A DNA stretch of 56,538 nucleotides from Parasporobacterium sp. (GTDB lineage Bacteria > Bacillota > Clostridia > Lachnospirales > Lachnospiraceae), in assembly GCA_017459985.1 (NCBI GenBank), contig JAFUBX010000007.1, positions 1 through 56,538 of the forward strand. The letters are read 5' to 3'. The position numbers were made by a program, and so were the translations under genes. A model generated the notes under the pieces. The model was not told where the DNA came from and did not search any database. It saw only the letters and a list, made by a program, of their open reading frames with translations. This document shows positions 17,116 to 25,931 of the stretch, in pieces; the stretch's first letter is position 1; every line of letters starts with the position of its first letter.

Positions 17116-18190
17116 ACCAGTTCTTGTAGGAAGGATCGATCTCCTTGATCGTGGTGTAGTAGGACAGTTCATGCAGAGAATAATACGGTTTTTCGATCTG
17201 TCCGGTCGCCAGTCCGTAAGAAACCGCGAAAAGGTCCTCGCCGAAATCCAGCTTGCCTTCCACGATGGTTCCCCGGAATGCGCTCTCATTGTTTGCGGAT
17301 GCGTCGATGGAAGCGCAGGTGGAATCAGAGGTGCAGCCTGCGATAATGCAGTATTCGCTCAGATCCACATTCTTGCTCTTCAATACACTGTCAGCCGGAA
17401 TGCCGTGGGTGTCAGACCAGCAGACGATCAAACGGATATCCGGATCCACGGTCAGCATATCTTCGGTCGCTGCGATGCTGTCATCCGTGAACATACATCC
17501 GTCATTGTCATAGGTCAGCGCAATTCTCGGATCCGCAGCCAACGTATCCAGGATGCCGGCGGTACGGTTTGCGATGTACTCGATTCCGATATTGGTCAGG
17601 GTACCGCAGTGAACGCTGCCTTCCGGAGCGTCTTTGCCGTATTTTTCATCCACCCAGGACAGAGCCAGTTTGGCGATCTCCACGCCGTACTGATAAGCAT
17701 CTGCTGCCATGCCGGCGCTGATGTGCTGTTTGACATCATCGGTGACATTGGTGATCCAGATCACATCGATGCCTGCAGCGATTGCCTTGTCGCAGGATTC
17801 GAACAGGACGCCCGGCTCGAAGGGGATGATGATGATCTGATCCACGCCCATGGTGATGAAATTCTCCACCTGCTCGATCTGGGTGACGGAATTGGCGTCA
17901 CAGGAAAGAGCCTGCACCTTTACGCCATACTCTTCATACTGTTTCCCCAGGCTGGTAAGGAATCCTTCCACCCAGGGCTCTGCCAGATTGGCAACCGTAG
18001 CGCCGATCATCTTGATGCCCGGCTCATAGGATTTGTCGATAACATCTGCCAGCAGTGTACTGTTGGCTGCATCCAGAACGGTCACTTCACCCGGGGCTTC
18101 CTCTTCCGCATACACGGTGAATGCAGAGGCCATCAGACTTACTACCATTGCTGCCACCAGGACCAGGGCGGCCCATTTGATTTTCTTCAT
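17102..18190 (-). CDS. ABC transporter substrate-binding protein, sugar type
   Basis: 362 residues with a signal peptide (MKKIKWAALVLVAAMVVSL...) and a periplasmic-binding-protein domain of the ribose/galactose (Peripla_BP_4) class. Recognisable parts are the first strand KMIGATVANLAEPW and ITMGVDQIIIIPFEP. The ATG follows TAGGAGGTTTGAAAC. It lies after the permease and ATPase genes, an unusual last position. No lipobox is evident. Despite the sugar-type fold, the ligand could be a glycoside or an aromatic. Confidence 0.9.
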   Translation of the reverse strand: MKKIKWAALVLVAAMVVSLMASAFTVYAEEEAPGEVTVLDAANSTLLADVIDKSYEPGIKMIGATVANLAEPWVEGFLTSLGKQYEEYGVKVQALSCDANSVTQIEQVENFITMGVDQIIIIPFEPGVLFESCDKAIAAGIDVIWITNVTDDVKQHISAGMAADAYQYGVEIAKLALSWVDEKYGKDAPEGSVHCGTLTNIGIEYIANRTAGILDTLAADPRIALTYDNDGCMFTDDSIAATEDMLTVDPDIRLIVCWSDTHGIPADSVLKSKNVDLSEYCIIAGCTSDSTCASIDASANNESAFRGTIVEGKLDFGEDLFAVSYGLATGQIEKPYYSLHELSYYTTIKEIDPSYKNWYEAE

Positions 18191-18212
18191 GTTTCAAACC
18201 TCCTATATCATT

Positions 18213-19232
18213 TTATTTTTGCTTTTCTGCCTGTGCCAGCCTCTGGGATGGGGTCAGTTTTTCCGCCTTCAGCTTGGCCTTTTTCTGCATGCTGTCAAAT
18301 GCCACGGCCGCCACAAGGACAATGCCTTTGACCACATACTGCGGATAGGTTCCCATTCCCATCAGCTGCATTCCGTTGCTGAGAACCTGCAGCAGCAGGA
18401 TTCCCAGTACCATACCCGTAACTTTTCCTTCTCCTCCCCGGAACGAGATGCCTCCCAGAATGCCTGCCGTCATACAGGTAAATTCCAGTCCGCTTCCCAT
18501 GCCGGCATAGATCGATCCGGTCCGTCCGATCAGGACCAGACAGCCAAGTCCGACAAACAGGCCGGAAATGGTATAGATCAGCAGCCTCATCCGCTCCACA
18601 TTTACGCCGGCCAGTTTGATGGCCTCCTCGTTTCCTCCGACGCCATAGATATACCGGCCGAAATAGGTCCGGTTCATGACAAAGGCCATGACGATCACTG
18701 CAATCACCATGATCACAATTGCCAGGGGGACCACACCGGCAATATAGGTTTTCCCCAGGAATGTGACGCTGGCCGGAAGATTGATGAAGGTCCGGCTCTT
18801 CGACAGAATAAAGGACAATCCCTGATATGCGTAGGAAGTTCCCAGGGTGATAATGAGGGCGTTGACATTGAAACGAACCATCAGAAACCCATTCAGGAAG
18901 CCCATCAGCATTCCCAGTAAAATGATCACCAGGATCCCCAGGAAGGAACTCTGCCCCAGATCCTGGACCAGGACCGCATAGACCACCGACATGAAGGAGA
19001 CCTGATATCCGATGGACAGATCGATGGCGCCGGAGATCATGATCATGGAAACACCCATGCCGATGATGATCGCGTAAGTGGACTGCATCAGGACATTCAG
19101 CAGATTTCCCGTAGTAAAGAAATTATTGGCAATAAAGGAGAATACGATGATCACCAGGATCAGCACAAACAGCATCAGCTGATTCCTGATAAATTCTCCC
19201 GGATGAAATGTTTTTTTCATATTTGTTTCCAT
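18213..19232 (-). CDS. ABC transporter permease, RbsC-like
   Basis: 339 residues with eight to ten membrane segments and the BPD_transp_2 family signature seen as SGAIDLSIGYQVSF and GGEGKVTGMVLG. It forms the membrane channel with the adjacent ATPase, from which it is separated by one base pair. GGAGAGCGTAGT precedes the ATG. Confidence 0.93.
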   Translation of the reverse strand: METNMKKTFHPGEFIRNQLMLFVLILVIIVFSFIANNFFTTGNLLNVLMQSTYAIIIGMGVSMIMISGAIDLSIGYQVSFMSVVYAVLVQDLGQSSFLGILVIILLGMLMGFLNGFLMVRFNVNALIITLGTSYAYQGLSFILSKSRTFINLPASVTFLGKTYIAGVVPLAIVIMVIAVIVMAFVMNRTYFGRYIYGVGGNEEAIKLAGVNVERMRLLIYTISGLFVGLGCLVLIGRTGSIYAGMGSGLEFTCMTAGILGGISFRGGEGKVTGMVLGILLLQVLSNGMQLMGMGTYPQYVVKGIVLVAAVAFDSMQKKAKLKAEKLTPSQRLAQAEKQK

Positions 19233-19233
19233 A

Positions 19234-20748
19234 CTACGCTCTCCTTGTCATCCACTCCGGCTTATCTGTCCCGCCGGAAGCCAGTTCCAGGACATTCTGC
19301 TGACTGAACTCTTCTTTTTTCAGTTCTCCCGCGAAGGTATTCTCGCTCAGGACAATGATCCGGTCTGACATTCCCAAAAGCTCCTCCATATCCGAAGAGA
19401 TCATGAGAATGGATTTGCCCTGCGCCACCAGTTCGTTCATCAGCAAGTAGATCTCATGCTTGGCATTCACGTCAATTCCCCGGGTCGGTTCATCGAAAAT
19501 AATGATGTCCGAGTCCGCCGCCAGGGTCTTGGCAATGACGACTTTCTGCTGATTTCCGCCGGACAGGTTTTTCACTTTCTGTTCCAGAGACGGGGTCTTG
19601 ATATTCATGGCGTTCCGGTAATAGGTGGCTGCTTCTTTTTCCTTTTTCCGGTCCACGACGGTTCCCCTGCTGATGTTCTTGATATTATTAATCGAAACAT
19701 TCCAGTTGATACTCATCTCAAGGAAACATCCCTGCCGCTTCCGGTCCTCCGGGATCAGCCCGATCCCGTGAGCAATGGCATCCTTCGGGGATTTGATATG
19801 CACCTCCTGCCCGTTCAGGAAGATCCGTCCGGAATCGATGCGGGCCGCGCCGTACAGCATCATGGCCATTTCCGTTCTGCCGCACCCTACCAGGCCTCCG
19901 ACCCCCAGGATCTCTCCTTTATATAAAGAGAAGGAGATATGCTCGTCTCCGTTGCCGCACAGATCCTCCACCCGCAGAATTTCTTCCCCGGGCCGGGTCT
20001 CCCGCTGCGGATGTCCTTCATTGATCTCCCGTCCGACCATCAGACTGATCAGCTCTTTCCGGGTCACGTCCTGAATTTCCCGGGTTTCGATATACTGACC
20101 GTCCCGCATGATGGTGACCCGGTCCGCAATCGCAAAGATCTCGTCCAGCCGGTGGGAAATATAAAGAATCGAGACGCCCTGTTCCTTCAGCCGGTTGATG
20201 ATTTCCATCAGGATATCCACTTCCCGGATCGTCAGCGGCGCCGTCGGCTCGTCCATGATCAGCACCCGGACGTTTTTCGAAATAGCCTTTGCGATCTCCA
20301 CGATCTGCATCTGGGCGCTGGACAGTTTATAAACCACCGTGGAGGGATCAATCTCAATGTTGAACTGACGGAAAATATCTCCGGCCGTCTTCTCCATGGC
20401 TTTGTAATTGACCAGTCTGCCGTGCTGATCTCCCAGACAGATGTTCTCCGCCGCAGATAGGGTGGGGACCAGGTTGTATTCCTGATAAATGACCTCGATG
20501 CCCTTCTCCCGGGAAAGCTTCGGCGTCATATATCCATAGGTCTCGCCATCGATCTCGATGGAGCCTTCCTCCGGCCGGATCACACCGGCAAGCACCTTGA
20601 TCAGGGTGGATTTGCCCGCCCCGTTCTCTCCGACGATCGCGTGGATCTCCGCTTCTTTTAATTCAAAATCGACCTGGTCCAGAGCCCGGACTCCCGGGTA
20701 GACCTTGGTGATCCTGGATAGCTTTACTAATGTGTCTCCTCTGGCCAT
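19234..20748 (-). CDS. Sugar-type ABC transporter ATPase with two nucleotide-binding domains
   Basis: 504 residues of the RbsA/MglA class. The first domain has Walker A GENGAGKST and Walker B VLIMDEPTA, with a degenerate signature LSSAQMQ. The second has a divergent Walker A (GLVGCGRTE) but a good signature LSGGNQQK and Walker B IIFDEPTRG. This asymmetry is normal for the family. It powers the importer with the permease and binding protein downstream. Confidence 0.95.
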   Translation of the reverse strand: MARGDTLVKLSRITKVYPGVRALDQVDFELKEAEIHAIVGENGAGKSTLIKVLAGVIRPEEGSIEIDGETYGYMTPKLSREKGIEVIYQEYNLVPTLSAAENICLGDQHGRLVNYKAMEKTAGDIFRQFNIEIDPSTVVYKLSSAQMQIVEIAKAISKNVRVLIMDEPTAPLTIREVDILMEIINRLKEQGVSILYISHRLDEIFAIADRVTIMRDGQYIETREIQDVTRKELISLMVGREINEGHPQRETRPGEEILRVEDLCGNGDEHISFSLYKGEILGVGGLVGCGRTEMAMMLYGAARIDSGRIFLNGQEVHIKSPKDAIAHGIGLIPEDRKRQGCFLEMSINWNVSINNIKNISRGTVVDRKKEKEAATYYRNAMNIKTPSLEQKVKNLSGGNQQKVVIAKTLAADSDIIIFDEPTRGIDVNAKHEIYLLMNELVAQGKSILMISSDMEELLGMSDRIIVLSENTFAGELKKEEFSQQNVLELASGGTDKPEWMTRRA

Positions 20749-20782
20749 AAATCTGCCTTTCCTTTATTCAACGGGAAAGCCT

Positions 20783-22168
20783 TCAGGGCGTGACTCCCCC
20801 TGCTTCTCTGCCGTCCGCGCCCCGGATCTTCTTGACCCATTTGCCGCTCCGGATCCTTAACAGGAACAGGATCAGCTTGATCAGATGATCCAGCTTCAGG
20901 AAAATGAATACGATGAACGCGGACCATCCCCAGACGACCCCGGCCAGATATCCCAGCGGCACGCTGACGACCCACAGGAACAATACATCCGCCATCATCA
21001 GGTACCGGGTATCCCCGCCGCCCCGTAAGATTCCCTTTCCGCCCACGGAGGAGGGGATCATGATCACCGCCATCAGCGCCTGGGCCTTCAGAAGCTGCAG
21101 GGACACTTCATAGGTTCCTGCAGACAGGTTGTATCCGGCAAGAATCGCCGGAGCAAAGACAAAGATCAGCGCTCCCGCCACCAGTCCCAGTCCGAAGGCA
21201 ATGATCATAAAGGTGCAGGCCTGGGTCTGAGTCTCCTTACGCTTTCCTTCCCCCAGGGTATTTCCGATGATCATCTGGGAGGACTGCCCCATGGCGGAAG
21301 TAAAGATGATGATGCCCTGCTGCACCACCGCTGTAATGGAATTGCCGCTCATAAACGCCTGGCTGATCCGGCCGCCCACTGCGGTGGTCAGACTGGCTCC
21401 CAGTCCCAGGAGCACATCGCTGACGATGGAAGGAACCGTGATCTTAACGAATTCCTGCAGCAGGTCGGAGCATTTCCCGAACAGATCCCGGATCCGGTAG
21501 GCCAGGTTCTGATCCTTAAAGAACATATATCCGCAGATCACCGCAAATTCGAATATCCGGCTGATCAGCGTCCCCAGCGCAGCCCCTGCGATCCCCATGG
21601 CCGGCGCCCCGAGCTTTCCGAAAATGAATACCCAGTTGAAGAAAATATTGATAAAGAAAGCTCCGATGGAGGAATACAGCGGCAGCCGCACATGCCCCAC
21701 ATTCCGGATAATGCAGGTGGCCACCGTGGTAATGCCCAGAAGCAGATAACAGGGAACCGACCAGTTCAGATATTTGACCCCCTCGGTAATGATCACCTCA
21801 TCGTTGGTCAGGATCCGCAGGACCCCATGGGGAAAGAATCCCACCAGCAGCGTATAGAGGATCCCAATCAGAACGATGAACCGGAACGCCAGGGTGCTGG
21901 CCTTTTTCAGGCTGTTCATATCCTTGGCGCCCCAGTATCTGGCCACCATCGTACTCACTCCCGTTCCGGTTCCGAGACTGATATAGGTAAACATGATGTG
22001 GACCTGGGTTCCGAGATTGGCCGCTGCCAGGGCAATCTCACTGACCTGCCCCAGCATGATGGTATCCATCATGTTGACGCCGGCGGTGATGACCTGCTGC
22101 CCGGCCAGCGGCAGAGCGATCGACAGGACTTTCCGATAAAATTCTTTATTTCTGACCAGTATTCCCAT
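20783..22168 (-). CDS. MATE family multidrug/toxin exporter
   Basis: 461 residues with twelve hydrophobic segments, divided into two MatE repeats (about 12-170 and 235-395). The start is set at the ATG 22168 after CAGGAAATT; an upstream in-frame TTG has no ribosome binding site. Cation-antiporting exporters of this family expel organic cations, drugs or flavonoid-like compounds. Its place inside the catabolic train suggests export of substrate or a dead-end product. Confidence 0.92.
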   Translation of the reverse strand: MGILVRNKEFYRKVLSIALPLAGQQVITAGVNMMDTIMLGQVSEIALAAANLGTQVHIMFTYISLGTGTGVSTMVARYWGAKDMNSLKKASTLAFRFIVLIGILYTLLVGFFPHGVLRILTNDEVIITEGVKYLNWSVPCYLLLGITTVATCIIRNVGHVRLPLYSSIGAFFINIFFNWVFIFGKLGAPAMGIAGAALGTLISRIFEFAVICGYMFFKDQNLAYRIRDLFGKCSDLLQEFVKITVPSIVSDVLLGLGASLTTAVGGRISQAFMSGNSITAVVQQGIIIFTSAMGQSSQMIIGNTLGEGKRKETQTQACTFMIIAFGLGLVAGALIFVFAPAILAGYNLSAGTYEVSLQLLKAQALMAVIMIPSSVGGKGILRGGGDTRYLMMADVLFLWVVSVPLGYLAGVVWGWSAFIVFIFLKLDHLIKLILFLLRIRSGKWVKKIRGADGREAGGVTP

Positions 22169-22202
22169 AATTTCCTGCCCGGTGCTCAAGTGTGCATCTG
22201 TA

Positions 22203-23429
22203 TCAGATATAGCGGCCTTCCTTGGTCACCAGCTTCACAATGGCGTCGCCCGGCATGAAGACGATGCCATCCTGGTTCTCCGCCCAGACCTTCAGGGCCA
22301 CCACGTGGTCGCCGTCCTCGTCCACATACTTCCTGTCGACTTTTCCCTTGATCCAGTTCAGATCGCCGATCACGTTGATCCGGCGGGCCTGGCAGTACAG
22401 ATATTTCAGGAATCCGTCATCTCCCATCCAGTTGCAGATCATATGGCAGATGTTGCCTTCGGTCTGTGCACCGAAATCGATGGCATAGGGCATTCCCTGC
22501 TGCTGCGCGTGACGATCGCTGATATGGATCAGAGACGGCGGGCAGGCGGCTCCCGTATCCGGATCCGGAATATTCAGATGCGGATGGGCTTTTATAAACA
22601 TATCCTTGACCTTGAAGGCACTGCAATAGCCTACGCCGGCGAAAAATGCCAGTGCGTCCTCCACCGTGATCGGTCCCTTGGCCAGGGTCGGCAGTTCCTC
22701 GCCTTCCTGTACATTCTCCCAGAACAGTACCTCGCGGCCTCTGCGGAATTCATGTTCGTAATTATCATAGATCGCCTGCAGTTCCTCTTCCGTAAAATGA
22801 TGTCTGGTGATGCCGTCGAAGGGATTCTTGAGATCCTTCGCATCGGCACCTTCCGGCAGATAATTGAAGGGGCAGATGATATTGCCGCCGGAAATGGCCA
22901 CGACCTCATCTCTCTGATTGATATAGTATCTGTCGGATTTGATATTGAACATCCTGCGGTCGACCCAGTTCGGCTTGGTGGTTTCCACACATCCCGCGAA
23001 CTTGTCGATGACCGAGAACCGGTCTCCGATCCGGATCGGTTTGAACCATTTCACACTGTTTCCGCCGTTCAGCGGGATCATTCCGGGAATATCACAGAAG
23101 GGGATCGGAATTCCGCCATAGGAGGGGGAGATAAAGTCCAGGAATCTGGGGGGTGCGATGATCTCGCCCCAGCGGGTGGTTCTGGCATAATTTTCATCTC
23201 TCCACAGCGGATTGGTATCTCCGGTTGCGTCGGCGTAATGCCGGATCAGGTCCTTCGTGACCAGGGTATTCATATATCCCGTTTCGTCCACGTTCAGATC
23301 CTCCTGCACAGGGGGATAGAAACCGATGGCATTCTTGGTGATCATGCCGATGTTCTTATTGTAATTGGCCTGCCATTTGTCAATGGCTGCATTCCATTCT
23401 TCCCGGTTATGAATCTTTTGCATTTCCAT
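22203..23429 (-). CDS. MaoC-like double-hotdog acyl-CoA dehydratase
   Basis: 408 residues with an N-terminal FAS1-like dehydratase hotdog (TKDLIRHYADATGDTNPLW...WGEIIAPP, about 70-125) and a second hotdog in the C-terminal half (FFAGVGYCSAF, then IDFGAQTEGNICHMICNWMGD). The first hotdog has Trp where single-domain hydratases have the catalytic His (GDTNPLW). It is a paralog of the protein at 31520-32701. It should hydrate or dehydrate a CoA ester made by the neighbouring CoA-transferases. Confidence 0.82.
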   Translation of the reverse strand: MEMQKIHNREEWNAAIDKWQANYNKNIGMITKNAIGFYPPVQEDLNVDETGYMNTLVTKDLIRHYADATGDTNPLWRDENYARTTRWGEIIAPPRFLDFISPSYGGIPIPFCDIPGMIPLNGGNSVKWFKPIRIGDRFSVIDKFAGCVETTKPNWVDRRMFNIKSDRYYINQRDEVVAISGGNIICPFNYLPEGADAKDLKNPFDGITRHHFTEEELQAIYDNYEHEFRRGREVLFWENVQEGEELPTLAKGPITVEDALAFFAGVGYCSAFKVKDMFIKAHPHLNIPDPDTGAACPPSLIHISDRHAQQQGMPYAIDFGAQTEGNICHMICNWMGDDGFLKYLYCQARRINVIGDLNWIKGKVDRKYVDEDGDHVVALKVWAENQDGIVFMPGDAIVKLVTKEGRYI

Positions 23430-23450
23430 ACTCTGCTTCTCCTTTTCTCT

Positions 23451-24701
23451 TTATATAAATGCGCCGTCTTCCTGTGCTTCCCGGATCTCCTCGTCGGTCA
23501 GATGCAGCAGTTCCTTCAGAATATACTCGTTATCCTGCCCCAGTGTCGGAGCCGGACGGAAATGCCTCTCCTCCCTCGGGATCGTCTTCGGGACATCCGC
23601 AGAGATCAGGAAATCCGGCTGTCTCGGATCCGTCACCGGCAGATTGGCAGGCTGCCAGTATCCTCTGGCATTCAGATGCTCGTCCGCCAGCATTTCAAAG
23701 GCCCGGTTCACCGGTGCGGCACTGACGCCGGCTTCCTGCAGCTTCTGGGTCAGGACCCGGTTGTTATGCTTTGCGGTAAAGCGGCTGACCAGCGCATCCA
23801 GTTCCTTTTCATTTGCCTTGCGGCCTTCATAGGTCCCAAACCGCTCCTCCTGCAGCTCCGGGACTTCCCCGGCCGCAATCTTCAACAGGTTCCGGTATTC
23901 CTCATCGCTTCCGCAGGAGATGGCGATCCACTGGTCCGGTCCCGCGCTGGGATACGCATTGTGGGGGCAGCACCAGCCATAGTACTGATGATCGCCCACA
24001 GGGCCCGTCTGGGACTGGTTGTATCCCCATTCCAGCAGTGTAGCTCCGGTAACGCCCAGCATGTTTTCGGCTTCAGACAGATCGATGAACTGGCCTTCCC
24101 CGGTGCGGTCCCTGGCCTCCAGGGCTTCCAGGATGCTGAAGGCGATCATGGCGCCGCCGATATTATCCGCCGTGGAAACTGCCAGACCAAAGCCCTGCTC
24201 TCCTTCATAACCAACGGTATAGCTGAGTCCCGTGATACAGTTCAGGGCAGCGGCAAAGATCATGGTATCCTTCTTGCATCCGTAATCACCCAGACCCGAG
24301 GCATTGATGGTCACGATCCGGGGATTGATCTTACTGAGGGATTCGAAATCGATTCCCATGCTGCGGACGGCCTTCGGCGTCACATTGGATACCACCACGT
24401 CACCGATCTCCACCAGTTTGTGATAGATGGCCTTTCCCTTCTCCGACTTCATATTGAGCTGAAGTCCCAGGGCATCCCGGTTGTTTTCCTGGAATACCCA
24501 GCCGCCTTCTTCAAATGCATTCTTAACGCCCAGACGGGTATGGTCAAACCGGATATTATCTCTTTTTTTCGAGGATTCGATACGGATAACCGTTGCTCCC
24601 AGATCGGACAGCATCCGGGTTCCGTGAGGGCCTGCAATGACCCAGGAATTATCAATGATCAGTATGCCTTCCAGAGGAAGAGCTGTTTTTTTCTTTTCCA
24701 T
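23451..24701 (-). CDS. Type III CoA-transferase (CaiB/BaiF), C-half homolog
   Basis: 416 residues of the formyl-CoA transferase/CaiB family. The N-terminal Rossmann part has VIAGPHGTRMLSDLGATVIRIE, and the catalytic aspartate lies in GEGQFIDLSEAE. It matches the second half of the 819-residue fusion protein upstream. Fourteen base pairs separate it from the partner gene at 24716-25891, so the two products probably form a heteromer. It moves CoA between carboxylates. Confidence 0.9.
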   Translation of the reverse strand: MEKKKTALPLEGILIIDNSWVIAGPHGTRMLSDLGATVIRIESSKKRDNIRFDHTRLGVKNAFEEGGWVFQENNRDALGLQLNMKSEKGKAIYHKLVEIGDVVVSNVTPKAVRSMGIDFESLSKINPRIVTINASGLGDYGCKKDTMIFAAALNCITGLSYTVGYEGEQGFGLAVSTADNIGGAMIAFSILEALEARDRTGEGQFIDLSEAENMLGVTGATLLEWGYNQSQTGPVGDHQYYGWCCPHNAYPSAGPDQWIAISCGSDEEYRNLLKIAAGEVPELQEERFGTYEGRKANEKELDALVSRFTAKHNNRVLTQKLQEAGVSAAPVNRAFEMLADEHLNARGYWQPANLPVTDPRQPDFLISADVPKTIPREERHFRPAPTLGQDNEYILKELLHLTDEEIREAQEDGAFI

Positions 24702-24715
24702 GCCTTCGCCCCTTT

Positions 24716-25891
24716 CTACAGATTCCCTAAGATCGCTTCATTATCCGCTCCCAGCAAAGGAGCCACGCCGGTCACGTCCATCGGAGTCCGGGTCAGCTTG
24801 GCCGGAGCCCCCGGATACATCGCCTTTCCGGCAACCGGGTGTTCCAGTTCCACGAAATATTCCCGTTCCTGATAATGGGGCTCTTCGCAGACTTCCTGGG
24901 GGGAATTCATCGGGACCACAGGAATATGCCGGCGGATCCCTTCTTCATAGAGTTCCTTCTTGGTATACTGGACCGTGACCTGGCTCAGAAGGGCCCGGAT
25001 CTCATCGCCGTGGGCGACCACATGGGGGTTGTCGTTTTCCGCGACACGGTATTCCGGATTTCCGAATTCCCCCACATCAACGCCTTTTTCAATGCACCAG
25101 TCGCACAGATCAGACCAACGGGCCATTCCGACCACATAGGCGCTTCCATCTGAGCACTGATACAGTCCGTCCGGCGGGAACGGCCCGTTGGATCCGGCTT
25201 TTCTTCTGTCCGGCAGATAGGGGAACCGCTGGGGATTTGCCGTGGATTCATTTTTCCACAGGCCGCAGGCCTCGATCACTGCCGCGTCGATATAGGTTCC
25301 TTCTCCGGTCAGCTTGGCTTTTCTGAGTCCGGCCAGGATCGCGGTGGCCGCATAAACGCAGGTTCCGTTGTAGATCACATTTCTTCCGAAGGAAAGGGGC
25401 TCATAATTGAATCCCGGTTTTCCGGACTCTCCCATATTGCCGGCGATGGCAAAGGGAATCATTTCCGAAGACGCATTCCAGTGGGCATAGGGACCGTCCT
25501 GGCCGAAATTCGTAATGGAGCACATGACCAGTCCGGCATTTTCTTTGGTCAGATCCTCGTAGGAAAGTCCATACTCCGCCATTTTGCCGGGTTCCAGGGT
25601 CTCCAGGACCACATCCGCTGTCTTTGCCAGTTTCCGGAACGTCTCCTGGCCTTCCGAAGAAGTAATGTCCAGAGTCACGCTCTTCTTCCCGGCATTATTG
25701 CATAACCAGAAAATGCTCCGCTCCCTGTCTTTGATCCCGCCTGCAAACGGGGGACAAAGGCGCATGGGATCTCCTTCCGGGGATTCGATCTTGATGACCT
25801 CCATGCCTGCCTGGGCCAGAAGCTTTCCGCAGTACATTCCCTTTTCATCAGAGATCTCAAGAACTCTGATTCCTTCATAAATTTTACTCAC
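24716..25891 (-). CDS. Type III CoA-transferase (CaiB/BaiF), N-half homolog
   Basis: 391 residues from a GTG start at 25891, chosen for the AGGAGGT site seven to eight bases upstream; an in-frame ATG 30 codons earlier encodes a non-family extension. The family start KIYEGIRVLEIS, the segment YCGKLLAQAGMEVIKIE and the catalytic aspartate in GEGTYIDAAVIE are present. It matches the first half of the fused protein at 25932-28391 and probably pairs with the downstream gene. Confidence 0.9.
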   Translation of the reverse strand: MSKIYEGIRVLEISDEKGMYCGKLLAQAGMEVIKIESPEGDPMRLCPPFAGGIKDRERSIFWLCNNAGKKSVTLDITSSEGQETFRKLAKTADVVLETLEPGKMAEYGLSYEDLTKENAGLVMCSITNFGQDGPYAHWNASSEMIPFAIAGNMGESGKPGFNYEPLSFGRNVIYNGTCVYAATAILAGLRKAKLTGEGTYIDAAVIEACGLWKNESTANPQRFPYLPDRRKAGSNGPFPPDGLYQCSDGSAYVVGMARWSDLCDWCIEKGVDVGEFGNPEYRVAENDNPHVVAHGDEIRALLSQVTVQYTKKELYEEGIRRHIPVVPMNSPQEVCEEPHYQEREYFVELEHPVAGKAMYPGAPAKLTRTPMDVTGVAPLLGADNEAILGNL

Positions 25892-25931
25892 TCTTTCCAC
25901 CTCCTGTATCGGTTCCGTTCGGCTCCCGGAC

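Noticed and set aside
22182-24872. 896-codon plus-strand ORF
   Set aside because: It lies antisense to the MaoC-like and CoA-transferase genes, which show full family motifs, and has no family features or ribosome binding site. It is a product of biased codon use.
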